The notes under the pieces were generated by a model. It made no database searches and was not told the DNA's origin. It saw nothing but the letters and a program-made list of their open reading frames with translations. Shown here piece by piece: positions 1 to 6,671 of a stretch of 14,972 nucleotides of DNA (the first letter of the stretch is position 1; each line of letters begins with the position of its first letter). Source of the DNA: Alistipes sp. (GTDB lineage: Bacteria; Bacteroidota; Bacteroidia; Bacteroidales; Rikenellaceae); contig JAQUZZ010000007.1 in the NCBI GenBank assembly GCA_028691095.1, positions 1 to 14,972 of the forward strand. The letters are read 5' to 3'. The translations under genes and the position numbers were made by a program.

Positions 1-1395
1 CTCATTGCCCAGCATATAGAGCACCACACAGGGGTGATTGCGGTCGCGACGGATCATGCGACGCAGGTCGGTTTCGGCCCATTGGTCAAAGTAGAGATGG
101 TAGGTGTAGGGCATCTTGCCATAGGAGCTCTCGGAGAAGCCCCACTCCTGTCCGCGATTCCATTCGTCGAAAATCTCGTTGGACATATAGAGACCCAACG
201 TGTCGCACAGGGCATAGAACTCCGGAGTGAAGGGGTAGTGGCTTGGGCGAATCGCATTGCAACCCATCGCTTTGAGTCGCTCCAGTCGTTCGCGCCATAC
301 GCCGATGGGCACTGCCGTGCCGAAGCATCCGACATTCTGATGGAGGCAGACGCCTTGTAGCTTCACGGGAGCTCCGTTGACCTCCATTCCTTTCTCCGCG
401 GAGAAGTGAAGGGTGCGGATGCCGACGGGATTCTCGATGCGATCAATCTCCTTGCCATCGTAAGCAACGGTGGTGACCATCTTATAAAGGTAAGGGGTGC
501 GATCCGACCACAACTTGGGTGCCTGAAGCTCCATCTGCTGGGTGAGTTCCGCTTCGCTGTAATCTCCGATCAGATGCCGACTCTCGGTGCGTTGCACTTC
601 GCGTCCCTCCATATCGTAGAGCACGGAGGTGAGCGTACACTCTTTCTGTACCCGATGGTTGGTGCTGCTTTGGGGGCTCTGCGTGTCGTTTTGGTCGCGC
701 AACCAGACAAAGAGCGATTTGTTATCCGTCCATGTAAAGCGAGTCTCAGGGTAGGCGTGATTGATCAGGTGATAGCGCATCGCGATGCGCGCCCGCTCGG
801 GGGTTGCCTCCGGTGTGGTGATGAAGGCTCCGCCGTCGGTGAAGTGCATCTGTGAAGTGACAATGAGTTGCACAGGACGATAGATGCCCGATCCGGAATA
901 CCAACGCGAACCGGGTTGCAGCGAGTTGTCGACCCGCACGGCCAAGGTGTTCGTCGTGTCTCTGCGGACAAAGGGGGTGATGTCGTATTCAAACGAGTTG
1001 TATCCGTTGGGATATTCGCCAACCATTCGGCCGTTGATCCAGACCTGCGATTTCATGTAGACACCCCCGAAGCGAACGAAGATGCGTCGACCTTCCGAGG
1101 TGGAAGGTGCGTCGAAATGGAGTCGATACCACCCAATGCCACAGGGCATGAATCCTCCTTGGGGGCCACTGGGGTTGCGTTTGTCATAGGTTCCCTCGAC
1201 GCTCCAGTCGTGCGGAAGATTGAGGGTTCGCCACGCCTGATCGTCGTAATTGGGAAGCCCGTATTGCGGTTCATCGCCTAACAGGAATCGCCATCCGGTG
1301 TTGATGGGAATCACTTCGCGCGGTTGCGCGACACCGTGTTGCTGGATACAGAGCAGCAAGACAAAGAGTAGAAGGGTTCGTAGGTTCGGTTTCAT
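1..1395 (-). CDS. GH2-family glycosidase (beta-galactosidase-like), 5' part only
   Basis: An uninterrupted minus-strand frame of 465 codons runs from the ATG at 1395 to the window edge. It encodes an exported glycoside hydrolase family 2 enzyme, which would release terminal sugars (beta-galactose is the usual guess) outside the inner membrane. Residues 1-23 form a signal peptide with probable cleavage at GVA|Q. Residues about 30-180 are the jelly-roll sugar-binding domain (LPHDWSVEGTY at 60-70, GIGWYR at 86-91). About 185-325 is the immunoglobulin-like domain. The catalytic barrel begins near 330, with NAIRPSHYP at 380-388 and DRNHPCVVLYMLGNE at 451-465. The last codon, GAG at 1-3, is the family's acid/base Glu, so the nucleophile Glu and the C-terminal domains lie outside. 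Positions 405-411 read SNEIFDEW where MDEAFDEW is usual. No convincing promoter lies between it and the tRNA terminator. Family is secure; substrate is inferred. Confidence 0.9.
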   Translation of the reverse strand, partial: MKPNLRTLLLFVLLLCIQQHGVAQPREVIPINTGWRFLLGDEPQYGLPNYDDQAWRTLNLPHDWSVEGTYDKRNPSGPQGGFMPCGIGWYRLHFDAPSTSEGRRIFVRFGGVYMKSQVWINGRMVGEYPNGYNSFEYDITPFVRRDTTNTLAVRVDNSLQPGSRWYSGSGIYRPVQLIVTSQMHFTDGGAFITTPEATPERARIAMRYHLINHAYPETRFTWTDNKSLFVWLRDQNDTQSPQSSTNHRVQKECTLTSVLYDMEGREVQRTESRHLIGDYSEAELTQQMELQAPKLWSDRTPYLYKMVTTVAYDGKEIDRIENPVGIRTLHFSAEKGMEVNGAPVKLQGVCLHQNVGCFGTAVPIGVWRERLERLKAMGCNAIRPSHYPFTPEFYALCDTLGLYMSNEIFDEWNRGQEWGFSESSYGKMPYTYHLYFDQWAETDLRRMIRRDRNHPCVVLYMLGNE

Positions 1396-1477
1396 AGCGG
1401 TATGTAGTTTTTAGGTTTGATGCGGCAGGGGAGCGGCAATCGATGGTCTCGCTTCAAAATGAGGGACACTGAATAAC

Positions 1478-1515
1478 AAAAAAGCGGAGCTCTTTGCAGG
1501 AAGAGGCTCCGCTTT
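1478..1515 (-). terminator. Rho-independent terminator of tRNA-Gln
   Basis: Read on the minus strand, AAAGCGGAGC pairs with GCTCCGCTTT through a stem with one bulged C, with further TCTT/AAGA pairing and a short loop. It ends in six T (1483 to 1478). It starts immediately after the encoded CCA of the tRNA, so it should end the tRNA transcript and separate it from the GH2 gene. Confidence 0.85.
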
Positions 1516-1588
1516 GGTTGACCCACCAGGATTCGAACCTGGAACGACAGAACCAAAATCTGCTGTGTTACCATTACACCATGGGTCA
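1515..1588 (-). tRNA. tRNA-Gln (anticodon UUG), CCA encoded
   Basis: A complete cloverleaf can be folded on the minus strand. The acceptor TGACCCA pairs with TGGGTCA over 7 bp. The D-arm is GTGT/ACAC, the anticodon stem GCAGA/TCTGT with loop TTTTGGT, and the T-arm CCAGG/CCTGG around TTCGAAT. The anticodon in the loop is TTG, reading CAA, so this is a glutamine tRNA. The discriminator A is at 1518 and CCA is encoded at 1517-1515. The body is 71 nt without CCA. It lies 40 bp downstream of waaA on the same strand but has its own promoter. Confidence 0.97.
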
Positions 1589-1610
1589 AACTCCGTGAAT
1601 TATCACGGCA

Positions 1611-1642
1611 CAAATATAAGATAAGATTTTATTTTCTGCAAA
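1611..1642 (-). promoter_or_regulatory. Bacteroidetes-type promoter of tRNA-Gln
   Basis: On the minus strand TTTG (1642-1639) is followed after exactly 20 nt by TATATTTG (1618-1611). This matches the Bacteroidetes primary-sigma consensus TTTG-N19/21-TAnnTTTG in full. Transcription would begin near 1605, about 17 nt before the mature tRNA. The -33 element lies inside the last codons of waaA. Confidence 0.8.
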
Positions 1643-2891
1643 TTTCCTTTACAATCTGTTCGGTTGCCCCGCGATGTTGGGCCACATATTGACGGCAAAT
1701 CTCCCCGCTGCGGGCGGAGGTTTCGGGTTGCTGGTACAAAATGGTGAACCACCGTAGCAGACTCTCGGCATCGTGAATCGAGGTGGCTCCCCCCTGCGCA
1801 ATCAATTCGCACGCTTCGCGAAACTTGGTGTACCGAGGGCCGAAGGAGAGGGGAAGTCCAAAGGTTGCCGCCTCCAGAATATTATGGATGCCGGCTCCGA
1901 ATCCGCCTCCGATATAGCCCCAACGGGCATACCGATAGACCGACGAGAGGATGCCGATGGTGTCGATGAAGAGCACGCCCGCCCCCTCCAGATCGCTCTG
2001 TGGGGTAAGCTGGGTGTAGCGTAGCGCCGGACGCGACAGTCGGGCGATGGCATGGTCGATGCGGGTCGCGTCAATCTCGTGGGGCGCAATGATAAATTTC
2101 ACGTCCGGAAACTTCTCGACCAGTTCCCACAGCAGCTCCTCGTCGGGAGCCCAGGTGCTTCCGGCAATGAATACCGGAGCTTGGGCGGTGAAGCGGGCGA
2201 TCGGGGGTAAATCCCGAGCTTGCGAAGCAATGGCATAGACCCGATCGAAACGGGTGTCGCCTGCAACGGAGACGGCCGTGATGCCGATCTTTTGCAAAAG
2301 AGCGACCGACTCTTCGTTTTGCACAAACAGATGTTCAAAACTTTGCAGCGCTTGGCGGAATAATTTGCCGTAGGGGCGGAAGAAGACCTGTTCGGGACGG
2401 AAGAGCGCCGAGATCAGAAACAGTCGGGTTCCGGCACGACGCATGGCGCTCAGGTAGTTGATCCAGAACTCGTATTTGATAAATACCGCAATCTCAGGAC
2501 GCACAAGCGCCATGAAACGCCGGACGTTACGCGGGGTGTCGGAGGGGAGGTAGAAGATGTAATCGGCTCCTTGGTAGTTTTTCCGAATTTCGTACCCCGA
2601 AGGCGAGAAGAAGGTAACCAAGATTTTGTATTCGGGAGAGCGTTGGCGGAACGCCTCGATGACGGGGCGACCCTGTTCAAATTCGCCCAGAGAGGCTGCA
2701 TGGAACCATGCGATGCGATCGGTGGGATGGATCACGGCACTCATGCGATCGAAGATCCCTTTGCGTCCGTTGACCCACAAGCGCACCTTGGGGTTGAAGC
2801 GAGCGGCAAAAAGAGCGAAAAAATCCATGAGAAAAATACCTAAATTGTAGAGTAGATGCATGAATCGAGTCGTTTTTATGGTGGAGAGCAT
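1629..2891 (-). CDS. waaA: 3-deoxy-D-manno-octulosonic acid (Kdo) transferase WaaA
   Basis: A 420-residue glycosyltransferase of family GT30 that transfers Kdo from CMP-Kdo to the lipid A precursor, at the cytoplasmic face of the inner membrane. Visible features are a hydrophobic N-terminal anchor (about 13-30), the signature RLWVNGRKG (37-45), and HAASLGEFEQ (64-73) with Glu70 at the position of the family's catalytic base. Then come IKYEFWINY, a VAGDTRFDRV segment, and the C-terminal GGGFGAGIHNILEAATFGLPL region typical of the CMP-Kdo-binding half. Length is normal. A second ATG at 2861 (residue 11, MHLLYN) resembles the start of many Bacteroidetes homologues and may be the true start. The gene sits between the Crp/Fnr regulator and the tRNA on one strand. 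A GC-rich hairpin precedes the first ATG. No promoter was recognised. Confidence 0.95.
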   Translation of the reverse strand: MLSTIKTTRFMHLLYNLGIFLMDFFALFAARFNPKVRLWVNGRKGIFDRMSAVIHPTDRIAWFHAASLGEFEQGRPVIEAFRQRSPEYKILVTFFSPSGYEIRKNYQGADYIFYLPSDTPRNVRRFMALVRPEIAVFIKYEFWINYLSAMRRAGTRLFLISALFRPEQVFFRPYGKLFRQALQSFEHLFVQNEESVALLQKIGITAVSVAGDTRFDRVYAIASQARDLPPIARFTAQAPVFIAGSTWAPDEELLWELVEKFPDVKFIIAPHEIDATRIDHAIARLSRPALRYTQLTPQSDLEGAGVLFIDTIGILSSVYRYARWGYIGGGFGAGIHNILEAATFGLPLSFGPRYTKFREACELIAQGGATSIHDAESLLRWFTILYQQPETSARSGEICRQYVAQHRGATEQIVKEICRK

Positions 2892-2900
2892 GAAGACTTA

Positions 2901-2912
2901 GGCGCGTGCGCC
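2901..2912 (-). repeat. GC-rich perfect palindrome just before the waaA start
   Basis: GGCGCACGCGCC is a palindrome that breaks only at its two central bases. On the waaA strand it ends 9 nt before the ATG at 2891 and is followed by TAAG. As RNA it could form a 4-bp stem with a CACG loop where a ribosome-binding site would normally lie. It resembles, but is not identical to, the GCAC-RRD-GTGC elements found further right. Confidence 0.45.
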
Positions 2913-3104
2913 AAACCCCCAATGGCGTGCAAAGAGGCTTCAGAGGGTGCTCCATCGTGCATTTCCCTCTGTTTTATCCGGCAATTTACACGCTGGAACT
3001 GAAAATTAGGTGCGAAATTTACGAAAAAACCTTATTCTTTCATAGCATTGACGGGAGTTTCACGGATGGCTCTCCCTTCCAACTCTCCCCACCCTGTTGA
3101 GAAA

Positions 3105-3126
3105 GATGCGCTTCAGTAAGCGCGTC
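3105..3126 (-). terminator. Secondary hairpin downstream of the Crp/Fnr gene
   Basis: On the minus strand GACGCGCTT pairs with AAGCGCATC (9 bp including one G-T wobble) around an ACTG loop, followed by TTTCT. It lies just past the stronger hairpin at 3135-3176 and may act as a back-up terminator. Apart from these hairpins and the palindrome at 2901-2912, nothing gene-like was seen between 2892 and 3219. Confidence 0.4.
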
Positions 3127-3134
3127 ACGGACTG

Positions 3135-3176
3135 AAAACCCCTTGCCGCGCATCGAGAGGAGGGCGGCAAGGGGTT
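3135..3176 (-). terminator. Rho-independent terminator of the Crp/Fnr gene
   Basis: A perfect 13-bp inverted repeat, AACCCCTTGCCGC (3137-3149) and GCGGCAAGGGGTT (3164-3176), with a 14-nt loop. On the minus strand the stem runs into TTTT (3138-3135). It lies 44 bp after the stop codon at 3220. A further GGGGGC/GCCCCC inverted repeat (3190-3195 and 3208-3213) sits directly after the stop codon. Confidence 0.85.
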
Positions 3177-3219
3177 GATGGAGGGGTGTGGGGGCGTGCG
3201 GAGCGATGCCCCCAACGGC

Positions 3220-3882
3220 TTACGCTAAGAGAAGCTGGAGCCCCTCCCGATTGGTGACAAGGATGGAGGGCTCCTTTTGGATGATGAGTTTGCGTTTCTG
3301 CATCTCCTCGATGACGGTTTGTAGCGCGCTGCGTGTTGCATCAAAGTAGGAGGCCAATTCGCGTAGATCGGGAATGTCAACCACGCGATTGTGGGCATCG
3401 GTTTGCTTGAGCAGGTAATCGGCCAATTTGGTTTGCAGCGAACGGAAGGTGCAGTAGAAGATCTTTTTCGACCAGATGTTGGCTCGATTGGAGATGATGT
3501 CGATGAAATTTGAGAGAATGATGGTGTTCTCCTGCATCAACTCGAACAGGTAGCCACGATGAAGCGTCAGAATCCGCACCGGACTGTCGGCTACGATGTC
3601 CACGGGCAACCGATTGTAACCGCCGAACAGAAAGGCGGGAGCGATCAGTTGAGGAGCTTCGATCGGGTCGATCAAGATGAAGGGTTTGGCAGAGTGCATC
3701 TCTCCGTGTACGCGTCCTTGGAGAAGAATCATCAATCCTGAATAGGCCGTGTCTTGACGGGCGATGCACTCGCCTTCGCGAAATTCGTTGAGTGTGAAGT
3801 CTCCATGCTGGTCGAGCATGGTTTGGATCTGTTCCGCTGTCAGACCTCTGAACAACGGGCATTGCGCCAATGTCGTATACAT
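3220..3882 (-). CDS. Crp/Fnr-family transcriptional regulator
   Basis: A 220-residue DNA-binding regulator with the Crp/Fnr layout. An N-terminal beta-roll ligand domain spans about 5-115 (PLFRGLTAEQIQ at 9-20, GECIARQDTAYSGLMILLQGRV at 37-58). A long dimerisation helix spans about 116-145. The winged helix-turn-helix is at about 171-196 (DLRELASYFDATRSALQ, then VIEEMQKRKLI). The usual cyclic-nucleotide cassette (FGE...R[ST]A) is not conserved: the matching stretch at 86-94 reads FGGYNRLPV, lacking the Glu and the phosphate-binding Arg-Ser. There is no N-terminal Cys cluster for an Fe-S centre, as only C8, C39 and C144 are present. Ligand and targets are therefore unknown. It has its own terminators, so it is probably monocistronic. 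No promoter consensus was found upstream. Confidence 0.9.
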   Translation of the reverse strand: MYTTLAQCPLFRGLTAEQIQTMLDQHGDFTLNEFREGECIARQDTAYSGLMILLQGRVHGEMHSAKPFILIDPIEAPQLIAPAFLFGGYNRLPVDIVADSPVRILTLHRGYLFELMQENTIILSNFIDIISNRANIWSKKIFYCTFRSLQTKLADYLLKQTDAHNRVVDIPDLRELASYFDATRSALQTVIEEMQKRKLIIQKEPSILVTNREGLQLLLA

Positions 3883-4174
3883 GATCTTACCGTTTTAGGA
3901 GGTGATCGAAAAGGGGTATCTCTGAAAAAATGGAAGGAACCTGAAAAAGGAAAGGATGTCTTTTGTTCGGGGTGCGAGGGTGTGTGTCGCGGGGTGGGGT
4001 TCGACCCCTTGCATGATGGATCGCTTTCGTGGTTTGGGATAGGGTGAAGATCGGAATTTTTTTGCGATTTTGCAAAGAATCCTCCAACGAAAATGCAAAA
4101 GAGAATCAGATTCTTGGTTTTGCGAGATCGCTCGCTTTTCTGTGGAGTGCCGTCGGTTCTCGATCGAAAATACC
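3883..4174. other. Intergenic region, divergent crp-like/nadE, left part
   Basis: No gene is visible here. The region is G-rich on the plus strand around 3968-4008, including GGGGT-TCG-ACCCC (3996-4008), and AT-rich after 4050. A TTTGC/GCAAA inverted repeat lies around 4059-4075. No TAnnTTTG box reading toward the Crp/Fnr gene was found. Confidence 0.5.
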
Positions 4175-4182
4175 TATCTTTG
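4175..4182 (+). promoter_or_regulatory. Probable promoter -7 box of nadE
   Basis: TATCTTTG matches the Bacteroidetes TAnnTTTG element exactly. No good TTTG lies 19-21 nt upstream (that position reads around GTCG), so support is partial. Transcription would begin near 4188 and give a leader of about 140 nt before the ATG at 4329. Confidence 0.55.
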
Positions 4183-4230
4183 TACTATCTCCTGTGAGGT
4201 CGATTTTTCGGGGGGGTGAGTCCGTGGGTT

Positions 4231-4242
4231 TCAGGATCCTGA
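4231..4242 (+). repeat. Perfect 12-bp palindrome in the nadE leader
   Basis: TCAGGATCCTGA is self-complementary over 12 bp, about 50 nt into the predicted nadE leader. It could be an operator or part of an RNA fold; no known factor is assigned. Confidence 0.4.
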
Positions 4243-4308
4243 CAGAATGAGTAATACCAGTCATCCCGTGATCGGTGCGATAGGCGGATGAGTGTGTTGC
4301 AAATCCAT

Positions 4309-4321
4309 CGCACGAGGTGCG
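4309..4321 (+). repeat. GCAC-RRD-GTGC element, copy 1 (before nadE)
   Basis: CGCAC-GAG-GTGCG is an inverted repeat with a 3-nt spacer, followed by TAAATAG and then the ATG at 4329, 7 nt after the repeat. Its left arm (4307-4313, ATCGCAC) can also pair over 7 bp with GTGCGAT at 4275-4281, which would exclude the small hairpin. It has the same orientation and spacing as copy 5 before the PurF-like gene. Confidence 0.6.
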
Positions 4322-4328
4322 TAAATAG

Positions 4329-6281
4329 ATGAAGGGCATGAATTTTGGTTTTTTGAAGGTGGCGGCGGCTGTTCCGAAGGTGAAAATTGCCGATCCGAAC
4401 TATAATTGCGAACAAATCGCACAGGGTATTGCAGCGGCTTCGCGTGCCGGAGTCTCGGTGGTGGCGTTTCCGGAGTTGGCGGTGACAGGGTACTCCTGTG
4501 GCGACCTCTTCGGGCAACCCTTTCTGATTGCCCAGGCCGAACGCGCCCTATCTACGTTGCTGCAACGTACCGCCCAAGAGCCGGTGGTGAGTGTGGTAGG
4601 ACTTCCGGTGGCGGTGGATGGCGCGCTCTACAATATGGCGGTTGTGTTGGGGCAGGGCAAGATCTTCGGTGCCGTCCCCAAGAGTTATCTTCCCAATTAC
4701 AATGAATTTTACGAGGCGCGATGGTTCGCTCCCTCCGATCGACTTCGACGCACGGAGATCACCCTGTGTGGAGAATCGGTGCCTTGCGGTACCGACCTAC
4801 TCTTCGACCATCCGTCGTGTACGATGGCTTTGGAGATTTGTGAGGATCTGTGGGTTCCGGTGCCTCCCTCATGCGGACACGCGATGGCGGGAGCCGATTT
4901 GTTGATCAATCTCTCGGCCAGCAACGAAATGGTCGGGAAGCACGATTACCTGCGCGGACTCATTGCGCAGCAGTCGGCTCGAACCCTCTCGGCATACCTC
5001 TATGTATCGGCCGGTTTCGGAGAGTCCTCGACCGATGTGGTCTTTGCGGGAAACGGAATGATTGCCGAGAATGGACTCTTTCTGCAAGAGACTCCCCGCT
5101 TTACGATGGAGGAGCAGATGGCTGTGGCGGACGTGGATCTGGAACGAATGCAGACCCTGCGTCGTCGCACCAACACCTTCGAGGCGGGGGCGGCTCATGC
5201 GACAACCGCGTATCGACGGATCGCCCTTGCGTTGCGGGAGGATGCCGAGGCTTTTGCGGTGCAGCGCACCTTCAATCCCCGTCCCTTCATTCCCCAAGAT
5301 CCGACCCTGCGGCGTGCCCGTTGTGAGGAGATCTTTCAGATCCAGGTGGCCGGCCTGGCACAGCGACTCTTGCACACCCAAGCGGGTTCGGCCGTGGTGG
5401 GAATCTCCGGAGGACTCGATTCGACCTTGGCCTTGCTGGTGACCGTGCAGACGTTCGACCGGATCGGTGTACCGCGTAGTCAGATTCTGGGGGTGACCAT
5501 GCCCGGGTTCGGAACCACAACACGTACGCATACCAATGCCGTGAAATTGATGGAGACCCTGGGGGTTGAGGTGCGTGAGATCCCCATTCATGAGGCGTGT
5601 GCGGTGCATTTTCGGGATATTGGACTCGATCCGCAAGATCGGAGTGTGACCTACGAGAACGCCCAAGCCCGCGAACGCACGCAATTATTGATGGATCTGG
5701 CCAACCAACGGGGCGGCTTGGTGATCGGCACGGGCGACCTCTCGGAGTTGGCACTCGGTTGGGCAACCTACAATGGCGACCATATGTCGATGTATGGCGT
5801 GAACGGGGGGATTCCCAAAACCTTGGTGCGTTATTTGGTGGAGTGGGTGGCCGATCAGCCGGCGTATGCCCAAGCGCGACCCTACCTGTTGGATATTGTG
5901 GAGACCCCGATCAGTCCGGAGTTGTTGCCGGCCGATGCTCAGGGCGATATTGCACAGAAGACCGAGGATCTGGTGGGCCCTTATGCGCTGCATGACTTCT
6001 TCCTCTATCACTTCGTGCGATTTGGCGAGCGTCCGGCCAAACTCTACTGGATGGCTTGTCGTGCGTTTGAGGGAACCTATGAGGCTGCGACCGTGCGTCG
6101 GTGGTTGGGGGTCTTCCTACGACGCTTCTTTACGCAGCAATTCAAACGATCGGCACTGCCCGATGGCCCCAAAGTGGGTTCCATCACGCTCTCGCCACGC
6201 GGGGATTGGCGGATGCCGAGTGATGCCACCGTTGCGCTGTGGCTCAAGGAGGTTGAGTCGCTCGAAGAGGAAACAAAGTAG
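4329..6281 (+). CDS. nadE: Glutamine-dependent NAD(+) synthase
   Basis: A 650-residue cytosolic enzyme that makes NAD from deamido-NAD, ATP and glutamine, the last step of NAD biosynthesis. The N-terminal nitrilase-type glutaminase domain (about 7-290) shows its triad: Glu49 in AFPELAVTGYSCGDLF, Lys118 in VPKSYLPNYNEFYEARWF, and Cys171 in ALEICEDLWVP. The C-terminal synthetase domain (about 325-640) carries the PP-loop SGGLDS at 360-365, GTGDLSELALGW at 467-478 and YNGDHMSMYGVNGGIPKTL at 481-499. Length matches the long glutamine-using form, so no separate amidotransferase is needed. Two starts are possible: ATG 4329 or ATG 4338 (MNFGFLK), the latter closer to many homologues. It has its own candidate promoter, an upstream GCAC element and a downstream hairpin, so it is probably monocistronic. 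Confidence 0.97.
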   Translation: MKGMNFGFLKVAAAVPKVKIADPNYNCEQIAQGIAAASRAGVSVVAFPELAVTGYSCGDLFGQPFLIAQAERALSTLLQRTAQEPVVSVVGLPVAVDGALYNMAVVLGQGKIFGAVPKSYLPNYNEFYEARWFAPSDRLRRTEITLCGESVPCGTDLLFDHPSCTMALEICEDLWVPVPPSCGHAMAGADLLINLSASNEMVGKHDYLRGLIAQQSARTLSAYLYVSAGFGESSTDVVFAGNGMIAENGLFLQETPRFTMEEQMAVADVDLERMQTLRRRTNTFEAGAAHATTAYRRIALALREDAEAFAVQRTFNPRPFIPQDPTLRRARCEEIFQIQVAGLAQRLLHTQAGSAVVGISGGLDSTLALLVTVQTFDRIGVPRSQILGVTMPGFGTTTRTHTNAVKLMETLGVEVREIPIHEACAVHFRDIGLDPQDRSVTYENAQARERTQLLMDLANQRGGLVIGTGDLSELALGWATYNGDHMSMYGVNGGIPKTLVRYLVEWVADQPAYAQARPYLLDIVETPISPELLPADAQGDIAQKTEDLVGPYALHDFFLYHFVRFGERPAKLYWMACRAFEGTYEAATVRRWLGVFLRRFFTQQFKRSALPDGPKVGSITLSPRGDWRMPSDATVALWLKEVESLEEETK

Positions 6282-6292
6282 ACGAGAGAGAA

Positions 6293-6331
6293 GTGCCGAA
6301 AGTCGAATTTTTCGGCACTTCGGCAATTTTT
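6293..6331 (+). terminator. Terminator-like hairpin after nadE
   Basis: GTGCCGAAA (6293-6301) pairs with TTTCGGCAC (6310-6318) over 9 bp around an 8-nt loop. A second TTCGGC at 6319-6324 could replace the right arm, and TTTTT follows at 6327-6331. It begins 12 nt after the nadE stop. The T-run is slightly displaced, which weakens it as a classical terminator, but position and stem fit. Confidence 0.65.
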
Positions 6332-6478
6332 GCACCTTCGGTAGCGTTTGTATGGTTGTTTTTTCGTTCCGTATACACGGAAAGTTCGCTTTTTTTCGTT
6401 TCCTTTGTAACAAATGCGGGCCGCAAAACATCATACGTAATGAACGGCCTTGCTCACTTTTTGGATAAGTTACTTAGT

Positions 6479-6491
6479 AGCACGATGTGCT
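6479..6491 (+). repeat. GCAC-RRD-GTGC element, copy 2 (upstream of exported protein)
   Basis: AGCAC-GAT-GTGCT followed by TAGAAG. It matches copies 4 and 5 at almost every position including the trailing purine-rich bases, in the orientation of the gene at 6672. Unlike copies 1, 4 and 5 it lies about 180 bp from the start codon. No small ORF was found directly after it. Confidence 0.55.
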
Positions 6492-6553
6492 TAGAAGCTG
6501 CGTTAATTTACAAACCTCATTCTTTTCTGCTCTTTCCGAGCTGTTGTTTCACC

Positions 6554-6593
6554 CTCTTTTTGCCCCATAGTACCACTATGTGGCTGCAAAGAG
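6554..6593. repeat. Interrupted inverted repeat upstream of the exported protein
   Basis: CTCTTT (6554-6559) pairs with AAAGAG (6588-6593), and inside it CATAGT (6566-6571) pairs with ACTATG (6575-6580) around ACC; GC/CC stretches between them pair in part. It could form a hairpin of about 40 nt roughly 80 nt before the ATG at 6672. The rest of 6332-6671 holds no gene and no exact TAnnTTTG box; the nearest match, at about 6342, has one extra base. Confidence 0.45.
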
Positions 6594-6671
6594 CGCAAAA
6601 AAACAACTCGAAAATAGCTAAAAAATAATTTCGTTAACCAATTAAACAGCTTCTTAAAAACCGATACCGCA

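Noticed and set aside
308..321. GGCAC-TGCC-GTGCC inverted repeat similar to the GCAC elements
   Set aside because: The spacer is 4 nt rather than 3, there is no trailing A-rich part, and it lies inside the GH2 coding sequence; treated as chance.
34..1281. Plus-strand open frames opposite the GH2 gene (34-360, 406-855, 868-1281)
   Set aside because: The minus strand holds one continuous GH2 frame with signal peptide and catalytic motifs across the whole stretch.
3898..3907. AGGAGGTGAT on the plus strand, complementary to the 3' end of 16S rRNA as found in many bacteria
   Set aside because: It faces away from the Crp/Fnr gene, no plus-strand gene follows at ribosome-binding distance, and there is no further rRNA similarity. 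Bacteroidetes rarely use such sites.
3996..4008. GGGGT-TCG-ACCCC, resembling a tRNA T-arm
   Set aside because: No acceptor, anticodon or D-arm can be folded around it, and the loop is too short for a T-loop.
4869..5684. Long open frame of 271 codons on the minus strand opposite nadE
   Set aside because: It is antisense to a well-supported enzyme, has no family motif and is His/Gly/Arg-rich in the way of a reverse-frame shadow.
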